41,727 nucleotides of DNA from Seminavis robusta (lineage: Eukaryota; Bacillariophyta; Bacillariophyceae; Naviculales; Naviculaceae). The translations under genes and the position numbers were made by a program. The notes below the pieces were generated by a model, which did no database searches, had not been told where the DNA came from, and saw nothing but the letters and a program-made list of their open reading frames with translations. The stretch spans positions 1-41,727 of the forward strand of contig CAICTM010000695.1 in NCBI GenBank assembly GCA_903772945.1. Reading direction: 5' to 3'. Shown here in pieces: positions 1 to 12,341 of the stretch (within the stretch, counting starts at the first letter, position 1; each line of letters begins with the position of its first letter).

Positions 1-297
1 GTAGCGCCCTGTACAACCTGTACTACCACCCCCGCGCTGGTAACGACTATTGGCACCTGGTACAATGTCATGTGTATGGATCGTTGTGGAGACGAGGCGG
101 AGGGAGGCCACCAATCCACAATAGCGAATTCAGTCGCTTAAGGGGATTGCCCTCGAAGTACTTATGCAACTCACAGATTGGCCAACACTTTGCATAACAG
201 CCAAAAGCTGACTAAATTTTAATAATGAATAAGAGCCGATGTCAGTGGTATTAGTTTCATAGCTCATAATATCTTTCTGCTCACAAAATTAGATAGC
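1..297. other. Spacer at left edge
   Basis: No convincing coding frame, RNA gene or repeat is visible here. The last 100 bases are AT-rich and lead into the start codon at 298, so they are the likely promoter and 5' UTR of the secreted-protein gene. Confidence 0.5.
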
Positions 298-3200
298 ATG
301 AAGATTGCATTCTATTCCTCTGTTTTGCTGTTGTTGGCCTCCCTCCATGGGGGCGGCGTTGGTCTCGCAGCGGCCAATGGCGACTTGAACGACTTAAACC
401 TGTCAGCGAATTGGACTGATGAAAGCGGTGGGGGGCTTCGTGGCTTTACCCCTCACGAGAAGTACAACGCAACGTCTCGTTTCCTTGTCCAAGCAGATCC
501 TCTCCAGACCTGTGCAGCTCCTGGTCAGTACGGCCTGGTCTCCAAGATCATATCCGGTATCTTTGACGTTGACGAAGCTGACTACCCGAAGTATCAGATT
601 GGTTGCACCAACCCAGGCTCGGCCCTCGGAGATTTCGCGAACGTTGGACTCAACATTGCCGACTTGATTCTGAACGAGACTGGCTTGGAGGAAGGACAGC
701 AGGTTACCTCCCTCCTCAGGAATATCATCAAGCCAGTCGCAGACATTATCAGTGGACAAATTGTTGGAAAGATCTTCAACAACAACTCCGCTGGCGTTGA
801 CTTTAATCTTGTTGGAGCTTGTGTTGGAGACTTTGAAACGTCGGATGGGAACCTTGTACAGACAGGAGTAGGGAGTGGCTCCATGATTGGTCGCTGTAAT
901 GATATTCCAGTTGGGTAGGTCTCATTCAGGCCCTCAGGTTATACTAAGTCTTCATCTCGCCTCACATCTCACACTGGTTGATTTGATCCTTGCCTCATCC
1001 TCATCCTCACCCTCACCCTCATTGCAGCGATAACCAAAAGTGGACTACCTGGGCTAGCACAATTACGCTTCCTGCTCCTGTCGCCAGTTCTCTCTGTAAG
1101 GGCGCCTTTACAGGAGGCGTTGAACTCGACCTTTGCATCGCAGCCTCCTTTTGTGGTGATCTCGATTTCACCAAGTTTCCACCCGAGATCCCCTTGCCTT
1201 CCATCGCATTCGCCATTGGTGGAGGATGGGTCTCTTGTCTTACCGGTCTAGTCACTGCCGAGGCAACTGTTGGAATTGGAAGTGGTATTGCTTCTGGTGT
1301 GAATCAGATCCTTGGTGGATACTCGGCAGGTACGTGTGTTGAATGCAGGGTACTGGTATGTCCTATTGTGGTTTCTAGTTGCTCTTCGAAACTTACCCAT
1401 GTGCACTGCCTTCTCGTCTGGCTTGCACAGGATACTCCATGACAAACGCCTTTGACATAGATATTGTGCTCTACGACGGCTACACCCTTTACAAATACGA
1501 TGTCCAAGCCACAATCTATGACAGACTCAAAATTGGCATTAATGGAAAGAAGCTTAGTGAGTTCTTTTCTTTTACGCGAGAGACTGATTATGAATTACTA
1601 GCTAGATGAAGTCGGATCCTAACCCCTTACCAACGCACTTGTCACTTGTTCAGTCGGAAAACCCTTTGGCGATTGGTTCAGGCTCACTTTGACGGGAACT
1701 CGAGGACTTGGCTTCAGAGGTCCAACTGGGGCTGACATTCAGAATACACTTGACACAGGTAATAGGATTGAAGTCGACACCCACTCGTCTTTTTTTGTTT
1801 GGAAGACTAGTCCTCACGCCTGCCTTCTTCCATCTCGAAGCCATCGGGGCCCTTACTCCACAGAACCTTAACGACTCCTCGGTCGATCTATGGGATGTCC
1901 TGGACGAATTGAACCTCGACGAGTGGGCAGCCTACGGGGTCATGTCTGGCAACCTTGCCGGCATAATTGAAGTATCCAAAATTTCCATTGGAAAGACCAA
2001 GGACGGAAAGAACAAGACCCTTGGTGCATTGTTCCCAGACATCAACATAGACCTTATCCAAATCAACAGTTTCTTCACCACTGGACCACAGACTCATGTC
2101 ACGACAGATCCCACCACCAATACAGAGGTGAACCTAGGCATAGCGTCAGTACAATACAATGCATTACGAGGGAACGGTGTGGTTGTGGCAATGACGCGCT
2201 CACACACCATTTGTTTTTGTCCTTGGCTATGACAGTCGTGGCCTGTTCTTTTTTGCTGGAACAACAGGCTTGTCTGGGCTCACCAAGGAGTTGGTCAATT
2301 TCCTGTATGGATTCGTAAAGAACGTGCTCAAGCCCATTCCTGGGTTCCTCAAAACCAATCTTGGCATTGACGAATTCCTCACGCCTCCAAAGGCTTTCGA
2401 CACAAGCGTATACGATTTGTTTGGTGCAGGTACGTGACGTGGGTTGTGTTCTATCCAGGGGTCGAAGGTATTGGGGGCCTATTGGGTCGTCTTCTTGTCC
2501 AGTTTGGGCCGCTCACTTCCCCGTGTTTCATGCATGTTGGTGTTCGGCATGCAGGCATCACAATCAATCAAAATAGGACCGGTTTCTTGGTGAACATTCC
2601 ACTTGCCGTAACTGGAAGACTCACGATCAACTGCTACACCAACTACACCGAATTTGACTGCGAAGTGACCTATATCCCTGACGACCTCAAGAAGGTCTTC
2701 AAGCAGTTTGTTACCAAGTTCTTTGAGGTCGGAGACAAGGTTATTAACGTTGTTACAGATATCACTGATGGCGTCGGCACAACAGGAAAGGTCATCCTTG
2801 TTGGGGTAGACGACCTTTTGGATGGCGTTGACAAAGTCTTTTCAAACAATAACATTCAAAACTCTCTTCGCTACCTGGAGGACGAGGGGAAAGACCTGGT
2901 TGGGCCGCTTGCGCAGGAACTTGGTATTGACGGCAGAGCACTGCAAGTCTCCATGGAGCTTGGCGGAATGGTTTTTGATATAGCTAATACTTTTGCAACC
3001 GCTTTGGGCCCAGGAATAAAAGAGGTTGCAAAGTTTGGCAAGGAGATTGTGGCCGGGGCTCAGGTGGCCCTGGAAACAGCCACCACTGCCGTGAAGGCCG
3101 CTGCCAAAGCAGTTGGGGAGGCTTTGGATTGTACAGAAGCCGAAATTACCCGTTTACTGGGCGACCCATCGGGTTCCACATCGTGCCCAGCCTTCGTCGC

Positions 3201-5657
3201 CATGAATGAAGAGTTGGCTGCCTTTGCGAACGATGTTGGGGAAGCCGTGGAAGGTGTTCTTGACGCAATTTCAACGGGCCTTGGGCTTGGCAACCTTTTC
3301 GACTTCGACCAGACAAGAATCGAAGAGAAGGTGGATCCAGAAGAGAAGGACGCAAAGACAAAGTGTCCGTTGTACAACATCTACACCGAGACCCAGGTTT
3401 GCATACCTGCAAAGTGTACAACGCATTGCGTTGGTTGGTGCGACGGTGCAGTGGGTATAATCTGCAGCCCCATTTGTAGTTTTTTGGGCTATGAGTGTAA
3501 GGACGTTTGTGTAACAACGTGCACTCCAGAAGCCTGCTTGCTGCCAGTCAAAAAACTTATCGCAGAAAAGGTTCCCCTCAAGGCCTGCGTCAAGGACCAT
3601 TTCGAAAAGCTTGCGGCGGCCAAAATCCTAGAATCTCAGCGAGCCTTGGCAGAATCTCTTCGCGACCAGGTCCTCAATGACAACCTCTCCTCATTAAAGG
3701 GCGACACGTACACAGTGGACCTCGATAGCATTACATGCACCACCAAATGGCTTAGCGAAAATGAAGACACAGCTGGCAACACACCTCTGGAGGTTACCTG
3801 CTCAACTCCTGGAATTCAAGCTGATGGATCGATTGGAGAATACTTTAACAAGACGAGAAGCGAATTTATCAACCCTGACAACGCCTCAGCATTCTCAAGT
3901 CAAAAGGAGGCGGTAAGATGATGGTGCTCCGTGACATGGTGCACGATTTCCTGTTTTCCGTCACGCTAACCAGCTGTCTGTTTTGTATAGCTTATCCAAA
4001 CTACCAAGAAGGCACTTATCGATGAGATCACAAAGTTCATGACCAAGGAGCCCACGGACTGTATCGCAACGGCAGGATATCCAGCCGATGGGGTCGACAA
4101 CGATTGCGACAGCCTCATTGACGAAGATGTTACCTGCAACTACGCCGATATGATTGATGGCACAGGAATGTTTGACAAGGACTGCAAGTGTGCACCCCCC
4201 GTCCTTGATGCCAGTACCATCAGCGACAAGACACTTAACTGCACAGCACCTCGAGGACCTTCGGTTTTGGGCCGACCAACTATTTCTTTCGGCAATGCTT
4301 CAGTAAGCGGGTGTCCCTCCGCTATAAGCGAAGGCCAGTATCTGTCGCCCGTGGACACTGTCGTCAATGGACAGGACCCAGCGACAGCCTGTGGAACAGG
4401 CCAGCTTGTTCGACAGCATACTTATCAAGATTCGTTGGGCCAGAATTCCAACACTGTGTCCCAATTGCTCATTCTAACGTCGGTGCCCCCGCAGATCAAC
4501 ACTACTGTTGTGAAGCCATTGATCACGGTTTCGTGCGAGGCCGAAGTACCACCTGACCCAGGTTCGCTTGCACCTGCGGTTGGTATTCCAGGCGATCTAG
4601 CAATCGAAACATGCGCCACCAATTTGGAAGATGGATACGAGGATTTGAGTATTGACTATGTTGGCTGCCCTGAAAATCCAGCCGGAAACGGCAACTGGAA
4701 GGGATGGAACGTCGTCAGGAAATGGTTTGTCCGTGATGAATGTGGCCAGGAAGACATTTTGAATCAGACCATTGTCCGCCAAGACATGACGAAGCCGTAC
4801 TTTGAGAGCTTTCCACAAGCCCGGATTCAGAGCTGCCGATCGTCCAGCTTTATCGCCGACACAGGTTTCCCAGTCGCTGCCGACAATTGTGACCCCGCAG
4901 AGGTCCTTGGCACCCGCATAAGCTACAGTGACACTGTGGTCTTCCAGGACGGCTGTACTGTTGACACTGAGCGAGATTTTTCAGTTTCAGATCGAGTATG
5001 CAACGTGCACACCGAGAAACAGTCCATCCACTCATGTCCAATGGAGTTTGAGCCGATGGTTGGATCCACCACGTCGTATGATCCAACCTCTTTGCTTCCC
5101 ACATTTGTGTACAATACGAGCGGAGATGAGCGCCAAACATACCTTGATGTAAGTTGTGACGTTACATGTACAGTTCAGTTCTTGGTGCAATTCAAGTCGT
5201 TGTTGGCTTACATCTCTTTTTGTCGATGCATGCGCAGAGCGTGGTATTTCTGACTGGAACCATCTTGGAAGATGGCAGCTACGAGAAGATCGCTTTAGAT
5301 AACTGCAAAGAAGGCGTTTTGGAATACTTGGCACCTGGGTCGATTGTTGATTGGAACGAGGTGGTCTACCCCTACAGCCAAAACGTTACCTTTAAAGTTG
5401 ACGAAGGAAACACCGACAAGAAGTTCTCAGCAGAACTAGCGGACCACGACAATCCCGCACACCTGCCTTACTTCCAGTCCATTCTCGATCTCAACAATAA
5501 TGGCATTGGAACGTTCCGTCTCAATCTTGAGTGTCGGGACCCTCTTGCATTCGAAGCTTCAAAGGGAGGTGGAGGCAAGAAAGGAAATCGGGAGCTGCGC
5601 AACGGACATCGCGACATTAAGGGGTGCCTCATGTTCCACGTAACGACGACCGACTAA
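298..5657 (+). CDS. Large secreted Cys-rich protein with MopE-like and HYR-like modules (9 exons)
   Basis: I join nine exons: 298-914, 1028-1329, 1431-1556, 1654-1758, 1811-2144, 2236-2429, 2555-3912, 3991-5148 and 5238-5657. They give 4614 nt, or 1537 residues, with every junction in frame. The N-terminus is a clear signal peptide (MKIAFYSSVLLLLASLHGG, cut near GLAAANG), so the product enters the secretory pathway. Many Asn-X-Ser/Thr sites follow. A Cys-rich block lies near residues 828-890. Around residue 1050 is GVDNDCDSLIDEDV, matching the Asp/Asn-rich MopE-type putative metal-binding motif. After it come segments with the HYR-like pattern (DNCDP, RKWFVRDECGQ, QDMTKPYF), typical of adhesive surface proteins. 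The C-terminus is Gly/Lys/Arg-rich. I see no membrane anchor. A cell-wall or extracellular adhesive role is inference. The exon 5 donor (GTCAGT after 2144) is the least certain join: it was chosen because it alone keeps frame with the acceptor before 2236. Confidence 0.8.
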
Positions 5658-5901
5658 TTACTAAGGAGCGAAAAGAGAAAGCGGTGCCTGTTGCGTCAGG
5701 TTGGCTTGCGACTGTTATGGTACTGCCTTACTTCTTTCACATCTACATGTTTACATTACAAGCCAATTTCTGGAAAGAAGTCCCTCCATCACGAAACCTT
5801 TTACACGTACTATAAACCTTTAGTCAAGTGCAATTGTTTTACCAAGCTAGCTTTGTGTAAGTATCGGTGCAGTACGAAGCAACTCCAATCGAACCTCGCA
5901 G

Positions 5902-6575
5902 GGCTCTTGGAGCAACAGCAACAGGGCAACCAAGATCAGCAAATTCAAGCCGCCATCTCAGCAGCTTTGGGTTTGCAGCAACCACAGCAGCAGCCGTCAC
6001 AGGCATCTGCCCTGGCGGCGTTGCTTGAACAGCGAAGGCACCCCGCTTCGAACCTGACAACAGCCCTCAATGATGGCCGTCTTGGAAATCTATTATTGTC
6101 TGCAGGCTCGATCGGTCAAGATGGAAATAACCAAGCGCGTCGTGCTTCCATGGCAGCTGCTCCACCCGCCGAGGCTAACGGTTTGTCTAGCCAAAACTTG
6201 GCAGATGTGTTGGCGGCTCTTTCCCGTTCAGATAATGGGAAAACGACTGGTCTACCAGCCGCTCCCGCCCAGCCTTGTTTGGATCCGGCGCGAGTGCAGA
6301 ATCTCATTTCAGGAACACAAGCCACTAGTGCCGCAACTGGATTCGCTCCAATCCAGGATGGGACGTTGGCTTCGATCCTTGCCGCGGCTGCTTCCTCGTC
6401 GAAGTCATCGACGGTGGAGGCGTCACAGGCGCAAGGTAAGAGGAAATCAGAAGACGATGAGTCGACGAAGGAACCTACAGTCCGAGCAGGCGTGGAGGGG
6501 CCATCCTCATTGGGGTTCATTCTTCGACCAAGGCAGCTTGCATTTCGTGCTTCAGGAGCTTCACAGATACAGTAG
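5902..6575 (+). CDS. Glutamine/alanine-rich coding fragment without a visible start
   Basis: An open frame ending at TAG 6573-6575 encodes a Gln-rich then Ala/Ser-rich protein, ending in a basic-acidic stretch (GKRKSEDDESTKEP). A short motif with hydrophobic spacing recurs about five times: NLAGLLEQ, ALAALLEQ, RLGNLLLS, NLADVLAA and TLASILAA. This composition resembles the disordered C-terminal regions of diatom transcription factors, but no DNA-binding domain is present. The frame is open back to 5658 without an ATG, and the first in-frame ATG is near 6150. A splice acceptor (CTCGCAG) sits just before 5902 and a GTAAGT donor at 5857, so an upstream exon is possible. None could be identified, because the secreted-protein gene ends at 5657. 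It may be a 5'-truncated remnant. Confidence 0.35.
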
Positions 6576-6690
6576 CTTCACACAAAGCGCAGTGCACATT
6601 CAAGTAGTATTTTGGAGTGTGGAGTGTGGCCCAGGTAGCAGGCAGCGTAGTGGTTTGGAAAACAATTGTCATGCTTACTATAATCTATCC

Positions 6691-8450
6691 TTACAGAAGG
6701 TCTGCCGTACCACTGCCAAGCCCCAACCACTTTTGAACAGTCTCGTAGATGAATTTGCGAGCCTTCTGAACCTCTATATCATCAGTATCCTTGACCCGGT
6801 GAGTCCAAAAGTGGTGGCTGGCCCCCTTGGCGTTATAGACGGGCAAGAGCTCATCTGTACTATTGACCCGCGCCTGGGTGGACCAAGGATCCACATTTCC
6901 ATTGACGGACAGAATCCGACTGCCCCCCTTCAATTGCCACCCCCCATAATATTCAATGCTTTGTTGGATGCTTTCTCGAACTTCCTCTGGTTCAATGCCA
7001 AATGCATACTTGCAAATCTCAAAGTCTTCCTCCAGTGTATGGTACCCCCGTGCGTACGGGCAGGAAGAGTCCTCTTCGCAGGTTTGGTAAAAGCCAAACT
7101 CTGTGCAGGTCTGCCACAACCAAGATCGTAGGCCACCCTGTACTCCCTTTTTGGGATCGGCATAGTAGTCTAATGTTTTATTCCAGTTGATATCCAAGCA
7201 GTCATCACTGTGTTGTTGCTGTTTGGCCAGGGCAGCGAGAACGTGCCAAGCGTTCGATGTGCCGTTCGAGTGCTGCTGCTGCTGGAGGGCAAAGGAGCAC
7301 AGTTTGTCAATGTTACAGAGTGGATTGTGATCAGCATTGCAGGTGGGATCATTGGATTGGGCGGGTACCATGACAACTCCATCACCTATCCAACTCTGGA
7401 CATTCTGCTTGTCCAAAAGAATAGAGGCATTGCACAGGTGAAAGGCGTCTGCAATGTCTTGTTTCAAGCCGGTATCATCACCCTCCACCGCGGCAACGAG
7501 TTGAGCGTGCCCCTCTCGGAATATCTGGAGACAATCTTGACTACCACCAATACGTTCATACTGCAAGTCAAATCCCACTCGATCATTGTAGGATGGCATG
7601 TCGAGACTGGCTTGAATGGGTGCCGAGTTGCTCACGGCGGCGTGAATCAAATGAGGATACTTGAGACGAGCCCATCCCGCCAGCATTCCAGGATAGCTGC
7701 CCCCAAAGGTGACCCATTGAAGGCTGTTTGAATGAGCAGCGAGCGTCTTTTGTTGTACAAAATGGGCCAGATCCGACAGCGCTTGGCGGGAAGACAGATA
7801 AACCAGGTTTTGGTTGGTCACGGGTGACACTGTTTCATTCCTATCATTGTAGAACACTGATGATCGTTATTTTTTAAAAGTATTTGAAAGACAAGCATTG
7901 CATGAGGCTGGGGCACAAAAGACAAAAGCAATCCGCCAAAAAGCAACACTTCGATCTCACCGGGATAGGATTTTCCGTAGTAACGATGCTCCAAGGCAAA
8001 CAACGCAACACTATGCCCACTCTTGTGTAGTCGGCCCGCCAGTTCCAACATATCCCCTGAACAATGCACGCTGTCAACCAAGACTTGTTTGGTCAATGCG
8101 GGTCCTTCTCCGCCAACGCACAAAAAGGCAAATTGTTGCTTCTGAGAATCGATAATGAATCGAGTGGAATAGAAATATCTTTGATGGAAGGACCGTCCAT
8201 GGGAGGGTGCAAAATGATTCAGCCTTTGCGCTATATAAGACTCTTGGACATCATCATCGTTAACTTTGTGATTGTAGAGATCTTCCGAAAGTGACTTCCT
8301 TGTTTCTTGATGATGATGACAGTTCAAGATATCCACGAAACGCCAATGGTCAGATATGCCACCAGCTTCCACAACCATGGCAGTCCATGCAAGGATGCAG
8401 GTCACTGTCAACAACCAGCTGGAAGCTTTTGATGAACTGACTCCAATCAT
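6691..8450 (-). CDS. Secreted serine carboxypeptidase, peptidase family S28 (Pro-X carboxypeptidase / DPP2 type)
   Basis: Two exons (8450-7961 and 7856-6691, intron 104 bp) encode 551 residues. The ATG at 8450 was chosen because it opens directly onto a signal peptide (MIGVSSSKASSWLLTVTCIL, cleavage near VVEAGG); the upstream in-frame codons include no ATG. Family S28 enzymes cleave after proline in the secretory or lysosomal/vacuolar route. The nucleophile motif GGSYPG carries Ser at about residue 217. The acid is in GNVDPW (Asp about 486) and the base in GASHHFW (His about 511/512). The family signature EHRYYGKSYP lies at the exon junction, which reads SYP-VFYNDRNE across the splice. The length is close to the usual 480-550. 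It stands head to head with the PH-like gene at 8885. Confidence 0.93.
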
Positions 8451-8884
8451 GTTGACTCGTTTGTATGCACACTTTTGCTTCGGGAGCAAACCAATAAAGG
8501 GAACCTTTTTGGAAGAGATGCTTGTTGTGGTGATGGATAGCACACTTCAGGTCAACTTTTTACACAATAAAAATAATGTTATTCGTCGGGTGGGAAAATA
8601 ATAGCTAAGATGGTAGCTAGCTAGGTGACAATACATACGTAGACTCAAACCGTGAGGATGGAGAGGTCCCTTTCCACGGTCTTGGCAGCATCTTTGGAAT
8701 CAGATAGATGCGGTAAAATACATTTTTTAAGTATTTCTTCAGGGCACAGTGTTACAGTACTTCAACCTTATATTTACCTTAACTACCTTTCTACTTGTAC
8801 CGTACATTATCTGTTTTCCGGTGAAAACTGTCCGCTGTACGGTAAAGTGTCTCCATCGCAAGCCCGAGGCATTTGAACAGCACC
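8451..8884. promoter_or_regulatory. Divergent spacer between S28 peptidase and PH-like gene
   Basis: This 434-bp spacer separates two divergently transcribed start codons, so it should contain both promoters (inference from position). It carries a CTAGCTAG palindrome at 8617-8624 and AT-rich stretches around 8560-8600 and 8715-8740. No coding frame fits. Confidence 0.4.
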
Positions 8885-9895
8885 ATGGACCAACACCGGC
8901 AGCAACGACCAACGATTCGTCCTCTGCAGCATCAGCCACCACAAGCCCAAAACATTCCAACTGGAGCTTTGCCGTTCTTTCCACCTTGCAGTAAGAAAGA
9001 AATGGAAGAAACAACCATCGACAATCGAAAGGAGGGCTTTGAAGCCGACCTAGACAATTCAATTTCAAAACCATCAATCTCTCTTCAGCCTTCAATGGAC
9101 GATGACATAAGTCACCGACGAGCTGCCAACGAGGAGTCCGCGTCATCGGTGCAGCTTGTTGACGACAAAACGAGCCACAGTTACGCTGGTCTTTCTGGAA
9201 ATGAACCTGATGCTCCAGCTTCTGTTGTGGTTGCCAACGAGGGAATTGAGGGAGAAGATGTCAATAAGAACATCGCCAAGGACTTTTCTGTCCGTATGCC
9301 TTTTTCCCTTCCCAATTTTAAGCCTGCTACTGGATGCACGGATGCGTCAGACTTTATTGTGCATTGCTTTCTGGTCCGGATGCGATCGGGGATTACGGTC
9401 GTAAAGCACGGACGGTCACGCTGGTGCAAGTCTCGTCTGCGTGTGCTACACATTCTTCCAGATGGATGCACATTGACTTGGCAACCTGCCGAAGGGGAAC
9501 CAAGGAGCAGTCAAAGACCTCCCAAGTTGGATCTCACCCAATGCGGGGAAGTGCGGCATTCCTGGAGCCCTGACCCAGAAAACGCAGTCTACACAGGGAC
9601 GAAAATCCTTCGCAAAAAGTGTGAATCTGCCAATGCTCACAAGAGTTTAGCGCTCATCTTCCCAAAGCGCACAGTTGACATTACCGCTGTAACTGCCGAC
9701 CAGTGCAAGGTCCTCATGGAAGGGTTTTCCGCCCTCTGCTTTCGCTTGCACGTCGCCAAGTCTGCTCCAAAGGAAGCCAATAAACAGAGTGATGCTCCAC
9801 AAAGGAGGCCCACAGATGGAGTCTCCACCGCTGCGAGCGTCACCGTCGACAATTCGTTTTCGCGAGAAGATGCTGATGCTGGTACTTCGGCATGA
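8885..9895 (+). CDS. PH-like domain protein
   Basis: A single-exon frame of 336 residues. The start is the ATG at 8885 (MDQHRQQRP); the codon further upstream is TTG. Residues about 1-150 are low-complexity, Gln/Pro- then Asp/Ser-rich, and probably disordered. Residues about 155-290 look like a pleckstrin-homology-like fold. They show a strand with VKHGRSRW, a strand with CTLTW, a strand with LDLTQCGEV and then KSLALIFPKRTVDI. The final helix contains CKVLMEGFSAL, matching the PH/FAB1-type pattern ending in a W/F-containing helix. Such domains bind phosphoinositides or proteins. No enzyme domain is attached, so an adaptor role is inference. The C-terminal tail is Ser/Thr/Asp-rich. Confidence 0.7.
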   Translation: MDQHRQQRPTIRPLQHQPPQAQNIPTGALPFFPPCSKKEMEETTIDNRKEGFEADLDNSISKPSISLQPSMDDDISHRRAANEESASSVQLVDDKTSHSYAGLSGNEPDAPASVVVANEGIEGEDVNKNIAKDFSVRMPFSLPNFKPATGCTDASDFIVHCFLVRMRSGITVVKHGRSRWCKSRLRVLHILPDGCTLTWQPAEGEPRSSQRPPKLDLTQCGEVRHSWSPDPENAVYTGTKILRKKCESANAHKSLALIFPKRTVDITAVTADQCKVLMEGFSALCFRLHVAKSAPKEANKQSDAPQRRPTDGVSTAASVTVDNSFSREDADAGTSA

Positions 9896-10988
9896 ATCGA
9901 ATCGAACTGCAGTGCAGCCTTTTTCAAAGCCAGCACTCCGTAATTTACCGGAGCTTGGCATGTATTGACACCGCCACGAGACTATGCCGGCATCTACCGG
10001 TCGCTAGATGGTCTCGTATTGTTGCCAATTGAACCGGGAAAAATCACGCGTATCCCCGAGCGAGGCAAGAAAACTGTCCACGGCGCACTCTAGCCAGCTA
10101 GCGGAGCACGTGGACAAGGTTGGTATGTCCACATCTCTGTCAGGCATTACTCATTCCCCAACGCAACATGAGATGCAATGGCACCCCACTCGAACGTTTT
10201 TTTTCTTCGTGGGGCCATTGCTACGACGCAATCACGACCTGAACAACACAACTATTTTTGTGCTGTAGTCGTTCTCCGCCCTTACGCAGAGACCTAGCTA
10301 GCCAGGTGCTCTACCTGCAAAATAAACAACCTGCGACATCTATTATTTTGCTGCGGTGGAGCGAGCTGTACTGTGTACGCTAAGGCAGCACGGCCTACCG
10401 GTACGTAAGGTGTACCGGTAAACTACATGTAGTGCGGTACCGTATACGGATGACCAGTGATAATGTCATACAATTGCTGACCTACATCAAAACTGCACTG
10501 TGTTGTTTGCTGAAAATGTTGACATACAAATACTATAGTAGTGTGATTTTAAGATTACAAGACTGCTCAAAGGTTCCAGCTAGCTAGCTGGTGGTAGCGG
10601 TAGCCGATAACGAAAAACACCACTGTTGCTTTGAGCCAACAAGGGACAAGACTGCACAAGTTGGTGGCGGTCTTGAGGTTGAATGTCAGCAATGTACTCG
10701 TCCATTGTTTCTTTCTTGTGAGGGATTGTAGGGAAAATGTTCTGTGGCCAGAGTGTAGACATGGCCAAGGCAAACTTTTGGAAAAGCCAACACTTACAAT
10801 CATAGATACGGTGTCTACCGGTAGCTATGATGGATGAACACACACATGAAAATAAAAGCCGATGATTCTTAAAATCAAGGGTTCATCTCACGAGAGATCT
10901 TTTGAAGATCTTCTAGATTTTGGTTCCCAACAGTTTCGCATTGCAGCCACACAATTCATTAGAGCCACACTGAAAACTGAAAAGGACC
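9896..10988. other. Spacer rich in palindromic octamers
   Basis: About 1.1 kb without a convincing gene. It holds TACCGGTA at 10396-10403, 10413-10420 and 10816-10823, CTAGCTAG at 10294-10301 and 10580-10587, and a CTACATGTAG palindrome near 10423. Short frames here have no protein-like composition. Confidence 0.5.
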
Positions 10989-12082
10989 ATGATCTCCTCC
11001 ATTGCAAGGGCATTTCGTGCGCGGCCTGCAGTCAAGACCATTGCCACAAGAGCTCTCTTTGAGCATCATGCCCCCCCAAGAATACTAGCACCAAGGTTCT
11101 TTTCCACGACGAATCCACAAAGCTTCCAGCCCACCGTACCGGCCGAAATCACCCGCGACGTTGCCGAGTCCATTCAAGACACGACGCTGTTTTATTTGCG
11201 GCATGGGATCTCCAATCAGCGTTTGCTTTCCCTGTCCAATGACACGGAATCGCCCTTGGTGCACAAATGGCAACGCATGATGGAAATCTATCTGTCTACC
11301 CAAGTTTTTGTCATTAGTGGACTCGGATACCCTGGCGACGAACGAGGATTGGAAACCTACACCCGACATTTGGCAGAATTTATGCAACACAAGTGCGATG
11401 ACGAGGAAAGGGATAGTTACAAAAAAGTCGGACAGGAGACTTGGCAGGAGTTATTGGCAACTGCATTTGATCTCGACACGGACAATATTCAAACTCTTTC
11501 CATTGTGGATGCACGCAACATTATGCACAAGGTATCCTCCAAAATGCAAGAACCTGATGTTTTGATGAAGATCCAAAAGGAATGCGCCAAATTGCCTCAC
11601 AGTAAGTACCGTACTGTTCATGACAACAGGTCGATTTTTTTTTTTTGCATGACATTCATTGGCTTACAATAAACTGGACCTGTTGCAACATTGTTTCAAG
11701 ACCCTGACATTGAGCTCGAGCTGACGCAAAAGCACATGGTTTTGCAGACCATTATTGTGAACGACGTATACATGGGCGGCAGCCCTTCGCTGGTCGAAGT
11801 AAGTGATCTTCCCCATCAATTATCTATCCATTGGACACCTATCGATACAACAAAGCGGTGTACACTCACTCACCACTACAATCTTTTTTGTAGTCATGCG
11901 GGTTTGGTTCTGGCGAGAAAGGATACGCCTATTTGCAATGTGTCATGGCCGAGTTTGAATCAGATCCTTTGATTGCGCAGTATGCGGGAGCAGCCATGGC
12001 TCGGATCTGGGAAGCTGCTGGGTTGGACATGAATTCGATTCAAAATGCGGGCAACATTCGCGTGCCTGGTGGCACGCCTTGA
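10989..12082 (+). CDS. Mitochondrion-targeted protein of unknown function
   Basis: Three exons (10989-11601, 11701-11798, 11894-12082) give 299 residues with consistent phases. The N-terminus (MISSIARAFRARPAVKTIAT, then RILAPRFFST) is Arg/Ala/Ser-rich and lacks acidic residues for the first 20 or so positions. This is typical of a mitochondrial presequence. The rest is mostly helical and soluble, with no membrane segment. I do not recognise the family. The C-terminal part contains SCGFGSGEKGYAYLQ and ends NIRVPGGTP. The first intron carries a run of T at 11635-11646 just after the donor side. The gene lies tail to tail with the EGF protein gene, 259 bp away. Confidence 0.75.
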
Positions 12083-12341
12083 GCGAAGAAATCAATTGTG
12101 ACTAGACTACAAGTAAATACAAAAGATTGCAAAACACCAAACTAAAACAAAAGATGGCGAAACGCCAAACTAATAAACCATCATGTTTCACCACGATAAC
12201 TCCTACAATAATTTGCTCGAAAATAGGCAACTGAATTCAGCACGAAGCTAGTCCCAAAAGATGTGTTCATTACAGTAATTACTCGTAGCAGCTATTTGCA
12301 TTTTCTCCCTCCAACCATGTTGCGTATGTGTGTCTGGCTCG

